Below are positions 10,421 to 20,344 of a DNA stretch of 64,000 nucleotides, piece after piece. Origin of the DNA: Enterovirga rhinocerotis. Its GTDB lineage: Bacteria > Pseudomonadota > Alphaproteobacteria > Rhizobiales > Beijerinckiaceae. Position numbers and translations under genes: made by a program. The notes below the pieces were generated by a model that did not search any database, was not told where the DNA came from, and saw only the letters and a program-made list of their open reading frames with translations. Position 1 is the stretch's first letter, and the number at the start of each line of letters is the position of its first letter. Location of the stretch: NCBI RefSeq assembly GCF_004363955.1, contig NZ_SNZR01000014.1:372001-436000 (forward strand), written 5' to 3'.

Positions 10421-11056
10421 TCAGCTGTGTGTTCCTCCCGGCAGCCCCCTCACGCTCGCCCGCACCAGGGTCTCGATCATGGCGGGCACGTCGTCCTGGC
10501 CGACGGGGCCGAGGCCCCCGACCTCGCCGAGATAGACCATGCCGTGGACGCTGGACCACAGGGCCTTGGCGACGAGGGGGATGCGGCCCGGCGGCAGGCC
10601 GTCGAGATCGACCAGAACCGATTCGATCACCGCGAACAGCGCCGCGATCTCGGCGGCGATGGCGGGAGGCGCGGCGATGGTCGTGCGGTCGAACATCGCC
10701 GCCCAGGCTTCGCGGTTCGCCCGCGCGAAACCGAGATAGGCCTCCGCAAGACAGAGCAGGCGGTCGGTGACGGAGCCGGAGCGCCCGGAACGGAGCGCGT
10801 CGACGAGATGGTGCCGGAGCGCCCGCATCGTCACGGCATTGGCTTCGAGCTTCAGCGTCTCGAGATTGGCGAAGGCGCCGTAGACCGAGCCGACCGCCGC
10901 GCCGGCCCGCTCGGCCACCGCGCGGGCCGTTAGCGCGGCCGATCCTCCCTCGCGAAGGAGATCGACGGCCGCCGCGATCATCCCGGCGCGATCCGCCTCC
11001 CGGGCCGCGCCTTCCTTGCGGGGGCGTCCTCTAGCTTTTTTATGAACATCGATCAT
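10421..11056 (-). CDS. TetR/AcrR family transcriptional regulator
   Basis: A 211-residue repressor-type protein when read from the ATG at 11056 (MIDVHKKARGRPRKEG). The frame stays open for 32 more codons upstream but they look non-coding. The N-terminal helix-turn-helix is visible in LTARAVAERAGAAVGSVYGAF (about 44-64). The C-terminal ligand domain has the WHG-like SSVHGMVYLGEV segment. It is divergent from the large acyltransferase/ligase gene, which it may control together with its own promoter in the 220-base gap. The inducer cannot be deduced. An AT-rich stretch lies just before the start and probably contains the promoter. Confidence 0.85.
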   Translation of the reverse strand: MIDVHKKARGRPRKEGAAREADRAGMIAAAVDLLREGGSAALTARAVAERAGAAVGSVYGAFANLETLKLEANAVTMRALRHHLVDALRSGRSGSVTDRLLCLAEAYLGFARANREAWAAMFDRTTIAAPPAIAAEIAALFAVIESVLVDLDGLPPGRIPLVAKALWSSVHGMVYLGEVGGLGPVGQDDVPAMIETLVRASVRGLPGGTHS

Positions 11057-11276
11057 TTTATATCTTGCGCAGGCTTCGCGGCCACGGTATCGGTTTGCGT
11101 AACGTTGTTCAAATAACTCCTTCGCCGCCGCCTCTCGGGGTGGACCCGGCATCGGGGATATCGTCTATGGTCGCCGGAATGCCTCGCGAGATCGTCCTGC
11201 GCCCCGCCGGCCACCTCTGATCCGTCGTCTGCGCTTCGGCGCATCAGCCCTTTCCCCCGCGCTCCGGGAGGCCAGC

Positions 11277-14200
11277 TTGGCCCAGACCTCCTTCCACCTC
11301 CTCCGCAGCCGCCGCTTCGCTCCCCTCTTCTGGACGCAGGCCCTTGGCGGCTTCAACGACAACCTCTTCAAACAGGCGATGGCCCTGTTCGTGGCCTACC
11401 GGGCGGGGGCATCGTCCGCGCTCGATCCGGCCTCGCTCACGGCGCTCGCGGGGGCGACCTTCGTCGCGCCCTTCATCTTCCTGTCGGCCTTCGCGGGGAC
11501 GCTCGCCGACACGATGGACAAGGGCGTGCTGGCGCGCCGGCTCAAGGTCCTCGAGATCGTCATCATGGTCGGTGCGGCGTTCGCGCTGATCTCCGGCAGC
11601 CTGATCGGCCTCTTCGCCGTGCTCTTCCTGCTCGGCTGCCAGGCGGCCCTGTTCGGGCCGGTGAAATACGCGCTGCTCCCGGCCCATCTGAAGCCGCAGG
11701 AACTGGTCGACGGGAACGCGCTCGTCGAGGGCGCGACCTTCATCGCGATCCTGCTGGGCAGCATCCTCGGCGGCGCGCTGATTGGCAGCGAATCCGGCGC
11801 CTTCTGGGTCTCGATCGGGCTGCTCGCCATGGCGGCGATCGGCCTCGCATCCTCGCAGTTCATCCCGGCCGCGCCGCCCGTCGCCGATCCGAACGCCATG
11901 GGCGCGACCTCGAGCCTCGGCATCCTGCGGGAGGCGCGGGCGAACCGAACGGCGTGGCTGTCGATCCTCGGCATCTCCTGGTTCTGGGTCGTCGGCGCGA
12001 CGCTGCTCTCCTTCGTCCCGCCGCTCGCCCGCGATCTTCTCGGGGGCGGGGAGGCCGTGGCGAGCGTCCTGCTCGGCGTCTTCTCGGTCGGCATCGCGAT
12101 CGGCTCGCTTCTCTGCGCGCGCAGCCTCAAGGGCGAGATCTCGCCCCGGCCCGTGCCTTTCGCCGCGCTCGCGATGTCGGCCCTCCTCGTCGTCTTCGCG
12201 CTGGTGATGACGGCCCTGCCGACGCCGCCATCCCTCGGCCGGCACGTCGCCGAGGTGGTCATGGCGCCGGGGGCGATCTTCGTCGCCGGCACCCTCTTCG
12301 CCCTCGCCGTGGCGGCGGGCTTCTATGCCGTGCCGCTCTTCGCGATCCTCCAGCATTCGGCCCCCGAGGACGCGAAGGCGCGCATGATCGGCGCCAACAA
12401 CATCGTCAACTCGCTGATGATGGTGGCGGGCGCGATCGTCGTCGCGGTCCTGTCCTCGGCCCTGAAGTTCTCGCTGCCGACCCTCGCCCTGATCCTCGCC
12501 GCCCTGAACCTCGTGGCGGCCCTGATCATGGTGCGGCTCCTGTCGCGGATCGTGCTGAAGGCGGTCGTCAAGTCGATCCTCTCCTTCGTCTACGATGTCG
12601 AGGTGCGCGGCGAGGAGAACGTCGCCAAGGCCGGCGCGCGCCGGATCGTCGTCGCCAACCACCAGTCCTTCCTCGACGGCCTCGTGGTCGCGGCCTTCAT
12701 GCCGGGCGACCCGGTCTTCGCCGTCGACACCACCATCGCCAAGAAGTGGTGGTCGCGCCCGCTCCTCGCGCTCGTCGATTACGCCGCGCTCGATCCGACC
12801 AACCCGATGGCGCTGAAATCGCTCGCGCGCGAGGTCGAGCAGGGCCGCATGCTGGTCATCTTCCCCGAGGGGCGGCTCACCGTCACGGGCTCGCTGATGA
12901 AGGTCTATGACGGGCCCGGCCTCGTCGCCGACCGGACCGGCGCCGACCTGATCCCGGTGCGGATCGACGGGGTCCAGCACACGATGTTCACGCGCCTCGC
13001 GGGCCGCGTCGCGCGCAAGATGGCGCCGAAGATCACGCTGACCGTGATGCCGCCCTGCCGGCTCGACGTCGATCCCGCGATCAAGGGGCGCGCCCGCCGC
13101 AAGATCGCGGGCCAGCGCCTCTACGACGTGATGTCGGAGACGCTGTTCCGGTCCTCGAACATCGACCGGACGCTGTTCCGCTCGCTCCTCGACGCCGCCG
13201 CGCTGAACGGGCGCAGCCGGCCGATCATCGAGGATATCGACTTCAACCCCCTCGGCTACGGCCGGCTGATCGCCGGTGCCTATGTGCTCGGGGCGAAGCT
13301 CCGGCGCTTCGCCTCGGAGGGCGAGGCGGTCGGCATCCTGCTGCCGAACTCGGTCGGGGCGATCGTCACCTTCTTCGCTCTTCAATCGACGAAGCGCGTG
13401 CCGGCCATGCTGAACGTCTCGACGGGTGCTGCCGGCATGGCGGCCGCCTGCCGCATCGCCAAGGTGGCGACGGTGCTCTCGTCGCGGCGCTTCGTGGAGA
13501 AGGCGAAGCTCCAGGCCGTCGCGGCCGAACTGGAGAAGAGGGTCCGGATCGTCTATCTGGAGGATATCCGCGAGACCGTGGGGCCGCTCGACAAGATCGC
13601 CGGGCTCGCGAAATCCTATCTCCCCTTCCTCGCCTACGAGGATGCCCATCCGGACAGCGCCGCGGTCGTCCTCTTCACCTCGGGCTCCGAAGGCTCGCCG
13701 AAGGGCGTCGTCCTCACCCACCGGAACCTCCAGGCGAACCGCTATCAGGTCGGCGCCCGCATCGCCTTCAACACGCGCGATGTCGTCTTCAACGCGCTGC
13801 CGATGTTCCATTCCTTCGGCCTGACGATCGGCACGCTGCTGCCGATCCTCGCGGGCATCAAGACCTTCCTCTACCCCTCGCCGCTCCACTACCGGATCGT
13901 GCCGGAGCTGATCTACCAGACCAACGCCACCGTCTTCTTCGCCACCGACACCTTCCTGCGCGGCTATGCCCGGATGGCGAACCCCTACGACTTCCATTCC
14001 GTCCGCATCGTCGGAGCGGGCGCCGAGCGGGTCTCGGACGAGACGCGCAAGACGTGGTCGGAGCGGTTCGGCGTGCGCATCCTCGAAGGCTACGGCGCGA
14101 CCGAGACGGGGCCCGTCATCGCCTTCAACACGCCGATGCATTTCAAGGCCGGGACGGTCGGGCGGCCGATGCCGGGCCTCGAGGTGCGGATCGAGCCCGT

Positions 14201-14687
14201 GACCGGCATCGAGGGCGCGGGGCGGCTGCTCGTGAAGGGGCCGAACGTGATGGCGGGCTATTTCCGCGACACCGCGCCCGGCGTGATCGAGCCCGTCACG
14301 GATGGCTGGTACGATACCGGCGACATCGTCGCGATCGACGAGGACGGCTTCGTCGCGATCAAGGGGCGCGCCAAGCGCTTCGCCAAGATCGCGGGCGAGA
14401 TGGTCTCGCTCGGCGCGGTCGAGGATCTCGCCGCGAAGGTCTCGCCCGGCCACCGCCACGCCGCCGTCGCTCGACCGGACGCGCGCAAGGGCGAGGCTGT
14501 CGTGCTCCTCAGCGAGGACCCCGCCCTTACACGCGAGGCCATCGCCAAGGCGGCGTCCGCGGCCGGGGTGCCCGAGATCATGCTGCCGCGCGAGGTGATC
14601 GCCGGTGCCGCGATCCCGGTCCTCGGAACGGGCAAGACGGACTACGTCACCCTTGCGGCTCAGGCTCAGGCGAAGGCGGCGGCCTGA
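11277..14687 (+). CDS. aas: Trifunctional Aas-type fusion: LplT-like MFS, PlsC acyltransferase and acyl-ACP/CoA synthetase
   Basis: A 1,136-residue inner-membrane protein with three parts. Residues about 1-420 are a 12-helix MFS domain resembling the lysophospholipid flippase LplT (GGFNDNLFKQAMALFV near 24-39). Residues about 435-630 are a PlsC-type acyltransferase with the NHQSFLD catalytic motif near 461. Residues about 650-1130 are an AMP-forming ligase with TSGSEGSPKG near 801. In E. coli, LplT and Aas are separate and together import and reacylate lysophospholipids; this looks like the fused version. The start is a TTG with GGGAGG upstream. The divergent TetR gene is a likely regulator. 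Confidence 0.87.
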   Translation: MAQTSFHLLRSRRFAPLFWTQALGGFNDNLFKQAMALFVAYRAGASSALDPASLTALAGATFVAPFIFLSAFAGTLADTMDKGVLARRLKVLEIVIMVGAAFALISGSLIGLFAVLFLLGCQAALFGPVKYALLPAHLKPQELVDGNALVEGATFIAILLGSILGGALIGSESGAFWVSIGLLAMAAIGLASSQFIPAAPPVADPNAMGATSSLGILREARANRTAWLSILGISWFWVVGATLLSFVPPLARDLLGGGEAVASVLLGVFSVGIAIGSLLCARSLKGEISPRPVPFAALAMSALLVVFALVMTALPTPPSLGRHVAEVVMAPGAIFVAGTLFALAVAAGFYAVPLFAILQHSAPEDAKARMIGANNIVNSLMMVAGAIVVAVLSSALKFSLPTLALILAALNLVAALIMVRLLSRIVLKAVVKSILSFVYDVEVRGEENVAKAGARRIVVANHQSFLDGLVVAAFMPGDPVFAVDTTIAKKWWSRPLLALVDYAALDPTNPMALKSLAREVEQGRMLVIFPEGRLTVTGSLMKVYDGPGLVADRTGADLIPVRIDGVQHTMFTRLAGRVARKMAPKITLTVMPPCRLDVDPAIKGRARRKIAGQRLYDVMSETLFRSSNIDRTLFRSLLDAAALNGRSRPIIEDIDFNPLGYGRLIAGAYVLGAKLRRFASEGEAVGILLPNSVGAIVTFFALQSTKRVPAMLNVSTGAAGMAAACRIAKVATVLSSRRFVEKAKLQAVAAELEKRVRIVYLEDIRETVGPLDKIAGLAKSYLPFLAYEDAHPDSAAVVLFTSGSEGSPKGVVLTHRNLQANRYQVGARIAFNTRDVVFNALPMFHSFGLTIGTLLPILAGIKTFLYPSPLHYRIVPELIYQTNATVFFATDTFLRGYARMANPYDFHSVRIVGAGAERVSDETRKTWSERFGVRILEGYGATETGPVIAFNTPMHFKAGTVGRPMPGLEVRIEPVTGIEGAGRLLVKGPNVMAGYFRDTAPGVIEPVTDGWYDTGDIVAIDEDGFVAIKGRAKRFAKIAGEMVSLGAVEDLAAKVSPGHRHAAVARPDARKGEAVVLLSEDPALTREAIAKAASAAGVPEIMLPREVIAGAAIPVLGTGKTDYVTLAAQAQAKAAA

Positions 14688-14761
14688 GCGCCGCCTGCTG
14701 GCGGATGGGCCCCTTGCCGAATTTGGCCCCTGGCCCATCTGATTCGTGGTAGAAGCTGGCC

Positions 14762-15031
14762 ATGGCAAACGCGTACGCCTTCGATACTCTCGGCTATGCG
14801 CGTGCTCTTGAAGAGGCGGGCGTGGAGCGCAGGCAGTCTGAAGCGCATGCGACTGCGGCGCGAAGCTTCATTCTGGCCGAGGTGGCAACGAAGAGAGACA
14901 TCGACAGTCTGCGCACCGAGCTCAACCAGAAGATCGAGAACTCGCGGCTCACGACGATCATCGCGATCGGCGGGTTCAACGCCGCCCTCCTCGCAGCCGC
15001 GAGCGTCATCTTCAAGATGATGTCGCAGTAA
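14762..15031 (+). CDS. Short DUF1640/CCDC90-like coiled-coil membrane protein
   Basis: An 89-residue protein with an N-terminal segment (FDTLGYARALEEAGVERRQSEAHA) typical of the DUF1640/CCDC90 family, a short charged coiled coil (VATKRDIDSLRTELNQKIEN) and one C-terminal membrane helix (about 64-85). Family members are usually longer, with a longer coiled coil; this is a minimal version. Such proteins occur widely in Hyphomicrobiales, often in several copies, and are related to mitochondrial MCUR1-type proteins. The bacterial role is unknown. It stands 74 bases after the aas-like gene on the same strand and may be transcribed with it. Confidence 0.75.
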   Translation: MANAYAFDTLGYARALEEAGVERRQSEAHATAARSFILAEVATKRDIDSLRTELNQKIENSRLTTIIAIGGFNAALLAAASVIFKMMSQ

Positions 15032-15080
15032 ACCATAGCTTGTGCCGGCCGAGGGTTGATCCCCTCTCTGACCGCCGGCG

Positions 15081-15737
15081 TCATACCGCACGGTCAGGCG
15101 CGCACCTGACGAGAGCATCCCAGCCCGCCATGGCTGCGCGCGCAACGCCTTCCAATTCGATCCTCGTCGCTCCGTCGCGCGCCTGGAGCGAGAGGCCTCC
15201 CTGGACGGCCGCATAGAAGCGGGCGATCGCTCCGGTATCGATGCCGGCCGGCAACTCGCCTTCGGAGACCGCCCGGTCCAGCCGCCCTCGCAGGCGGGTC
15301 AGGCTCTCGGCCCGCATGGACGCGACGAGACGCCCAAGGTCCTCGCATCCCTCGCCGCCCACCGCGGAGAGCGTCACCATGCAGCCGCAAGGGGCCTCGC
15401 TGGATCCCGCCAGTCCGGCGGCGGAGTCGAGAAGAAACGCCTCGATCGCCTCCCGCGCCGTCGCGGCCTCGCCGAAGCGGGACCAGATGCGGTGGCCATT
15501 CTGCGCCTCGTAGAACTCGAGCGCCTCCCGATAGAGGCCTCCCTTCGAGCCGAACGCCGCGTAAAGGCTCGGCGAGCCGATGCCCATCGCCTGGGTCAGA
15601 TCGGAGAGCGAGGTCGCCGAGAAGCCCTTTCGCCAGAACAGCGTCATCGCTGCGGCGAGCGCGGCATCGCGGTCGAAGCCTCGCGGGCGTCCCCGCCGCC
15701 GGACCGAGGCCGCGGTGTGGTCGGACACATTCTGCAT
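15081..15737 (-). CDS. TetR/AcrR family transcriptional regulator
   Basis: A 218-residue regulator whose N-terminus RRRGRPRGFDRDAALAAAM leads into a TetR DNA-binding domain with LSDLTQAMGIGSPSLYAAFG (about 43-62). The pattern resembles the AcrR-like regulators that sit beside SDR oxidoreductases and respond to electrophiles or small organics. The C-terminal half includes a CGCMVTL segment with two cysteines. It is divergent from the SDR gene at 15818 across 80 bases, so it very probably represses that gene and itself. The inducer is unknown. Confidence 0.86.
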   Translation of the reverse strand: MQNVSDHTAASVRRRGRPRGFDRDAALAAAMTLFWRKGFSATSLSDLTQAMGIGSPSLYAAFGSKGGLYREALEFYEAQNGHRIWSRFGEAATAREAIEAFLLDSAAGLAGSSEAPCGCMVTLSAVGGEGCEDLGRLVASMRAESLTRLRGRLDRAVSEGELPAGIDTGAIARFYAAVQGGLSLQARDGATRIELEGVARAAMAGWDALVRCAPDRAV

Positions 15738-15741
15738 CGAA

Positions 15742-15801
15742 CGATCTATAAATCGCTTGAGGCGGCGGGCAACCGTTCTAAGATTGTGTATCGATCAACA
15801 C
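15742..15801. promoter_or_regulatory. Putative TetR operator region between divergent genes
   Basis: The 80-base divergent region holds two short dyads: CGAT-N6-ATCG at 15742-15755, which covers a TATAGA-like -10 for the TetR gene, and GTGT-N8-ACAC at 15786-15801, just before the SDR gene. Either could be the operator. The assignment is inferred from position and symmetry only. Confidence 0.3.
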
Positions 15802-15817
15802 AGAATGGAGTGCGGAC

Positions 15818-16558
15818 GTGTCGGATTTGAGCGGAAAGCGGGCGCTGGTCACCGGCGCCTCACGTGGCATCGGCGCGGCGATCGCCCTCGATCTCGCCAA
15901 GGCGGGAACGGACGTGGCGATCACCTACGAGAAATCGGCCGACCGGGCGGCGGAGGTGGTGCGCGGCATCGAAGCCCTCGGGCGGCGCGGCTTCGCCCTT
16001 CAGGCGGACAGCGCCGACGCAGCGGCAGTGAAGCGCTCCGTCGACGAGGCGGCGGCGAAGCTCGGCGGTCTCGATATCCTGGTCAACAATGCCGGCATCG
16101 TGCGGGGAGGTCCGCTGGCGGAGACGACCCTCGCGGATATCGACGCGCTCATTGCGGTGAATATCCGCTCGGTGGTTCTCGCGTCCCAGGCCGCCCTGGC
16201 CCATCTGCCGGATGGCGGACGGATCGTCTCCATCGGCTCGTCGCTCTCCAAGCGCGTGCCCTTTGGCGGAGTGACCGTCTATTCCATGACGAAATCGGCC
16301 CTGCTCTCGTTCACGCAGGGCCTGGCGCGCGAACTCGGAGGACGCGCCATCACGGTGAACCTTGTCCTGCCGGGTTCGACCGATACCGACATGAACCCCG
16401 CCAACGGCGAAGCCGCGGCGACGCAGTTGGCGCTCAATGCCCTCGGCCGATACGGACGGCCGGAGGATATCGCGGCCGCCGTCTCCTTCCTCGCCGGATC
16501 CGGCGCGCGCCAGATCACGGGCACGAGCATCACGGTCGACGGCGGCGCCAACGCCTGA
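15818..16558 (+). CDS. SDR family oxidoreductase (3-oxoacyl-ACP reductase-like)
   Basis: A 246-residue classical short-chain dehydrogenase. The Rossmann glycine motif TGASRGIG is at about 12-19, NNAG at about 90-93, and the active-site YSMTK near 155. The C-terminal ITVDGG segment is that of the FabG-like subgroup, but the genomic setting (a divergent TetR regulator and no fatty-acid genes) points to a detoxification or accessory reductase. The start is GTG at 15818 with GGAG upstream. The physiological substrate cannot be deduced; NADP(H) or NAD(H) use is expected for the family. Confidence 0.88.
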   Translation: MSDLSGKRALVTGASRGIGAAIALDLAKAGTDVAITYEKSADRAAEVVRGIEALGRRGFALQADSADAAAVKRSVDEAAAKLGGLDILVNNAGIVRGGPLAETTLADIDALIAVNIRSVVLASQAALAHLPDGGRIVSIGSSLSKRVPFGGVTVYSMTKSALLSFTQGLARELGGRAITVNLVLPGSTDTDMNPANGEAAATQLALNALGRYGRPEDIAAAVSFLAGSGARQITGTSITVDGGANA

Positions 16559-16579
16559 GCGGCCGCCCAGGGCCGACCG

Positions 16580-16876
16580 TCAGCATCCCCGGCAGATGCC
16601 TGTCCGGATGCGGCGGTCGATCTCCTGGCTTTTCCGGTCGAGATCGGGCCGGGTGCCGCTGCCTTCGCCGAGGGGAGCGCCGGGGGGCTTTCGCCGGCCG
16701 GTCTCGGCGATGGAGCCGGTGCGGTCGGCGGCACCGGCTGTCGCGGGTGGGGCATCGCCGACTGGCGGAATTCCTCCGCCCCGGATCACGGTGTCGGGAT
16801 TCGACGCGGGCTGGGCCAGAGCCGCCCCGGACAGGATCCAGCCGGCCAATCCGAGCGAGGCAATGATGCGTTTCAT
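16580..16876 (-). CDS. Small exported protein of unknown function
   Basis: A 98-residue protein starting MKRIIASLGLAGWILSGAALA, a clear signal peptide with likely cleavage near residue 21. The mature part is about 75 residues, low in hydrophobics and rich in Gly, Pro and Arg, and ends in RRIRTGICRGC with two cysteines. A strong GGAGGAA lies six bases before the ATG, which supports it as a real gene although it is small. It converges on the SDR gene and is divergent from purA. I do not recognise a characterised homologue. Secretion to the periplasm is the only inference I make. Confidence 0.65.
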   Translation of the reverse strand: MKRIIASLGLAGWILSGAALAQPASNPDTVIRGGGIPPVGDAPPATAGAADRTGSIAETGRRKPPGAPLGEGSGTRPDLDRKSQEIDRRIRTGICRGC

Positions 16877-16945
16877 GCGCTTCCTCCGTATCCCAAGGAT
16901 AAAAGGTCTCAAGCGGGCTGCGGTTCCCGCGAATCCGGCCTCGGC

Positions 16946-16974
16946 TTGACCCTTGCGGCGCGATCGGAGAGAAC
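16946..16974 (+). promoter_or_regulatory. Possible purA promoter
   Basis: A CTTGACC-type -35 element at 16945-16951 is followed 17 bases later by a weak -10 (GAGAAC, 16969-16974). A start near 16981 would put the two hairpins at 16980-17023 at the very 5' end of the purA transcript. The -10 match is poor. Confidence 0.3.
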
Positions 16975-16979
16975 ACGCC

Positions 16980-17023
16980 GCAACACGTCGAACGGTGTTG
17001 CCCGGCCGAGAGCCGGGTTTTTT
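16980..17023 (+). terminator. Tandem hairpins ending in an intrinsic terminator upstream of purA
   Basis: GCAACAC/GTGTTGC (16980-17001, 8-base loop) is followed directly by CCCGGC-CGAGA-GCCGGG and six Ts (17001-17023). This is a textbook intrinsic terminator on the plus strand, 27 bases before the purA start. No plus-strand gene ends just upstream (the last one stops at 16558), so it either ends a short RNA or attenuates purA. It could also block distant read-through. Confidence 0.7.
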
Positions 17024-17050
17024 GTGTCCGATCGACCGTCGAGGTGATCC

Positions 17051-18343
<1,293 letters not shown>

Positions 18344-18370
18344 CGGGACACAGGGCCGACCGACCGGACG

Positions 18371-19507
18371 ATGGCCGATTATTATCCCCTGCTGGCGCGA
18401 GCCCTCGATGGCCTGTCGGACAATACGCCCGACACGCGCGCGCTCGTCTTCGACCGGGCCAGGGCCGCTCTGACGAGCCAGCTGCGGGCCGTGCAACCGC
18501 CGCTGGCGGACGAGGAGCTCGCCCGCGAGATCGCGTCGCTCGACGAGGCCATCTCGCGTGCCGAGCGCGCCTATTCCGCCTCCGAACGGAGCGCGGCGGC
18601 GCCTCTTCCGCCCGAGCCGCCGGAACCGGCGGTCGAGCCCGTGCGGCCGCGGGTTGGCGGAACGCCGATCCGGAGCCCGCGGCGCGGACGCTCGCTTCTC
18701 ACCGCCTTCGGTCTCGTGGCCGTGATCGTTCCGCTCGCTGTCGCCGCGTGGCTGTGGCGCGACAAGCCGGCAGCCCCGTCGGAGGTGGCGACGAGCCGTC
18801 CCGTCGAGACGCAGCCGGCGCCGGCGCCGAGCGAGCCCAAATTTCCCGAACGCGTCGGCGGAGAGCCGGCGCCCGAGAGCGGCGGGGCGGCCAAGCCGAC
18901 GCAGGCTCCCCCGGCGAGCAAGCCCCCGGCCGCAGCAGCGCCGGCCGCCGAAGTGCCGGTGGCGCAGAAGGCCGCGCTGGTCGAGGAAAACACCCAGGAC
19001 CCGCAGCAGCCGAAGGTGACGTCGGGCCGCGCGCTCTGGCGCCTCGACGCGTTCAATCCGGGGCAGGGCCAGCCGCTCGAGACGGCCGTCAGGGCGACGG
19101 TCGAGATCCCGGATGCCGGGCTCGTCCTGCATCTCACCCTGCGCAAGAATCTCGACAAGTCGCTGCCGGCCTCGCACACGATGGAGCTGGCCTTCACGAC
19201 GAGCCCGGCGGGCGACACGAACAAGATGGTCCGCGACGTCAATCCGCCTCTGTTCCGGGCGGACGACTCGGCGCGCGGCCTGCCGGTCGCGGCCCTCTCG
19301 GTCCCTGTGAAGGAGAACCTGTTCCTGATCGGGCTGTCGGATCTGCGCGGCGACCTCGAGCGCAACGCGGAACTGATCCGCAACCGCAACTGGATCGAGG
19401 TGCCGCTGCGCTTCGCGTCCGGCACGCGCGCGACCCTCGTCTTCGAGAAGGGCGTCGGCGGCAATCGCGTGATCGAAGAAGCCTATAAGGCCTGGGGTCA
19501 GCCCTGA
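18371..19507 (+). CDS. Conserved hypothetical single-pass membrane protein
   Basis: A 378-residue protein with an N-terminal cytoplasmic helical part (about 1-75), a Pro/Arg-rich stretch, one membrane helix at about 108-128 and a long Ala/Pro-rich linker (130-215). A compact C-terminal domain follows (about 225-378), with WRLDAFNPGQGQPLETAVRA near its start and a beta-rich pattern. The topology suggests the C-terminal domain is periplasmic. It lies 27 bases after purA and is likely cotranscribed with it; I believe the purA association recurs in related genomes, but could not check this. No catalytic motif is recognisable. Confidence 0.72.
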   Translation: MADYYPLLARALDGLSDNTPDTRALVFDRARAALTSQLRAVQPPLADEELAREIASLDEAISRAERAYSASERSAAAPLPPEPPEPAVEPVRPRVGGTPIRSPRRGRSLLTAFGLVAVIVPLAVAAWLWRDKPAAPSEVATSRPVETQPAPAPSEPKFPERVGGEPAPESGGAAKPTQAPPASKPPAAAAPAAEVPVAQKAALVEENTQDPQQPKVTSGRALWRLDAFNPGQGQPLETAVRATVEIPDAGLVLHLTLRKNLDKSLPASHTMELAFTTSPAGDTNKMVRDVNPPLFRADDSARGLPVAALSVPVKENLFLIGLSDLRGDLERNAELIRNRNWIEVPLRFASGTRATLVFEKGVGGNRVIEEAYKAWGQP

Positions 19508-19534
19508 CCGCACGAGGCCGAGGAGCCTGGGTCG

Positions 19535-20290
19535 TCACCCATATCGGTGCAGCCCGCTCCCGTTGCCATTGAGCCAGGCTTCCGCCTCGTCCGTGCGCGG
19601 GCAGAGGCGGTGGACGTGGCGCCAGAACCGCGACGAATGGTTCAGCTCCTTGAGATGCGCCACCTCGTGGGCGGCGAGGTAATCCAGCACGAAGGGCGGC
19701 GCCAGGATCAGGCGCCAGGAGAAGCTCAGCGACCCCGTCGAGGAGCACGAGCCCCAGCGGCTGCGGGTATCGCGCAGCGAAAGCCGTGTGAACGAGACCC
19801 CGAGCGCGGCGGCGTGGCGGCCGGCCGCCTCCCTGAGATCGGTCTCGGCCTCGGCGGCGAGGAAGCGGCGCACGCGGCCCGGAACCGCGGCTTCCTCGCC
19901 CGACACGGCGATCACGATGTCCCCGTCCGGATCGGAGGCAAGCCGCGTCAGCCCCCGGACGCGCGACCAATGAACGATCCGGTGGGGTTCGCCGCGAAGC
20001 GGGATGCTGGTTCCCGCCGTGAAGGGCACCCGCTCCGGCACGCGCGCGAGACGGTTGGCGATCCAGCCGCCATGGGCATCGAGGAACGACTGCGCAGAGC
20101 GAAGATCGGCGCGCGGCGGCAGCGTCAGCAGCACCTCTCCGGTCGCCGACGAGACGCGCAGGGTGATGCGCCTCGCGCTATCCCGGCGCCGGAGCCCGAC
20201 GGCGACCGGTCGGCCGCCGGCCGTGACCGTCAGGCTGTCCGGCTCCGCGGGGGAGGCGCCGAATCGCAGGAATCGCCGAAGCCGGAGCAT
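19535..20290 (-). CDS. YgjP/DUF45-type zinc metallopeptidase
   Basis: A 251-residue member of the YgjP-like (M48-related, DUF45) family. The N-terminal half is a beta-rich domain starting near RRITLRVSSATGEVLL. The zinc site is HEVAHLKELNH (residues 208-218), giving two histidines, the catalytic Glu and a third ligand at His218. The preceding RWGSCSSTG (178-186) is the usual family signature. Such proteins are often annotated as SprT- or WLM-like metal-dependent hydrolases with unknown substrate. It converges on the purA-linked gene and follows the PHB depolymerase gene after 54 bases on the same strand. Confidence 0.88.
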   Translation of the reverse strand: MLRLRRFLRFGASPAEPDSLTVTAGGRPVAVGLRRRDSARRITLRVSSATGEVLLTLPPRADLRSAQSFLDAHGGWIANRLARVPERVPFTAGTSIPLRGEPHRIVHWSRVRGLTRLASDPDGDIVIAVSGEEAAVPGRVRRFLAAEAETDLREAAGRHAAALGVSFTRLSLRDTRSRWGSCSSTGSLSFSWRLILAPPFVLDYLAAHEVAHLKELNHSSRFWRHVHRLCPRTDEAEAWLNGNGSGLHRYG

Positions 20291-20344
20291 GGCCGGAATC
20301 TGCCTTCGGACGCCCGGCTTGTCACCTCGCCCCGTCGGGGCAGG

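Noticed and set aside
11244-14768. Very long minus-strand open frame opposite the Aas-type fusion
   Set aside because: Antisense of a gene with three recognisable domains; low-complexity composition and no domain pattern.
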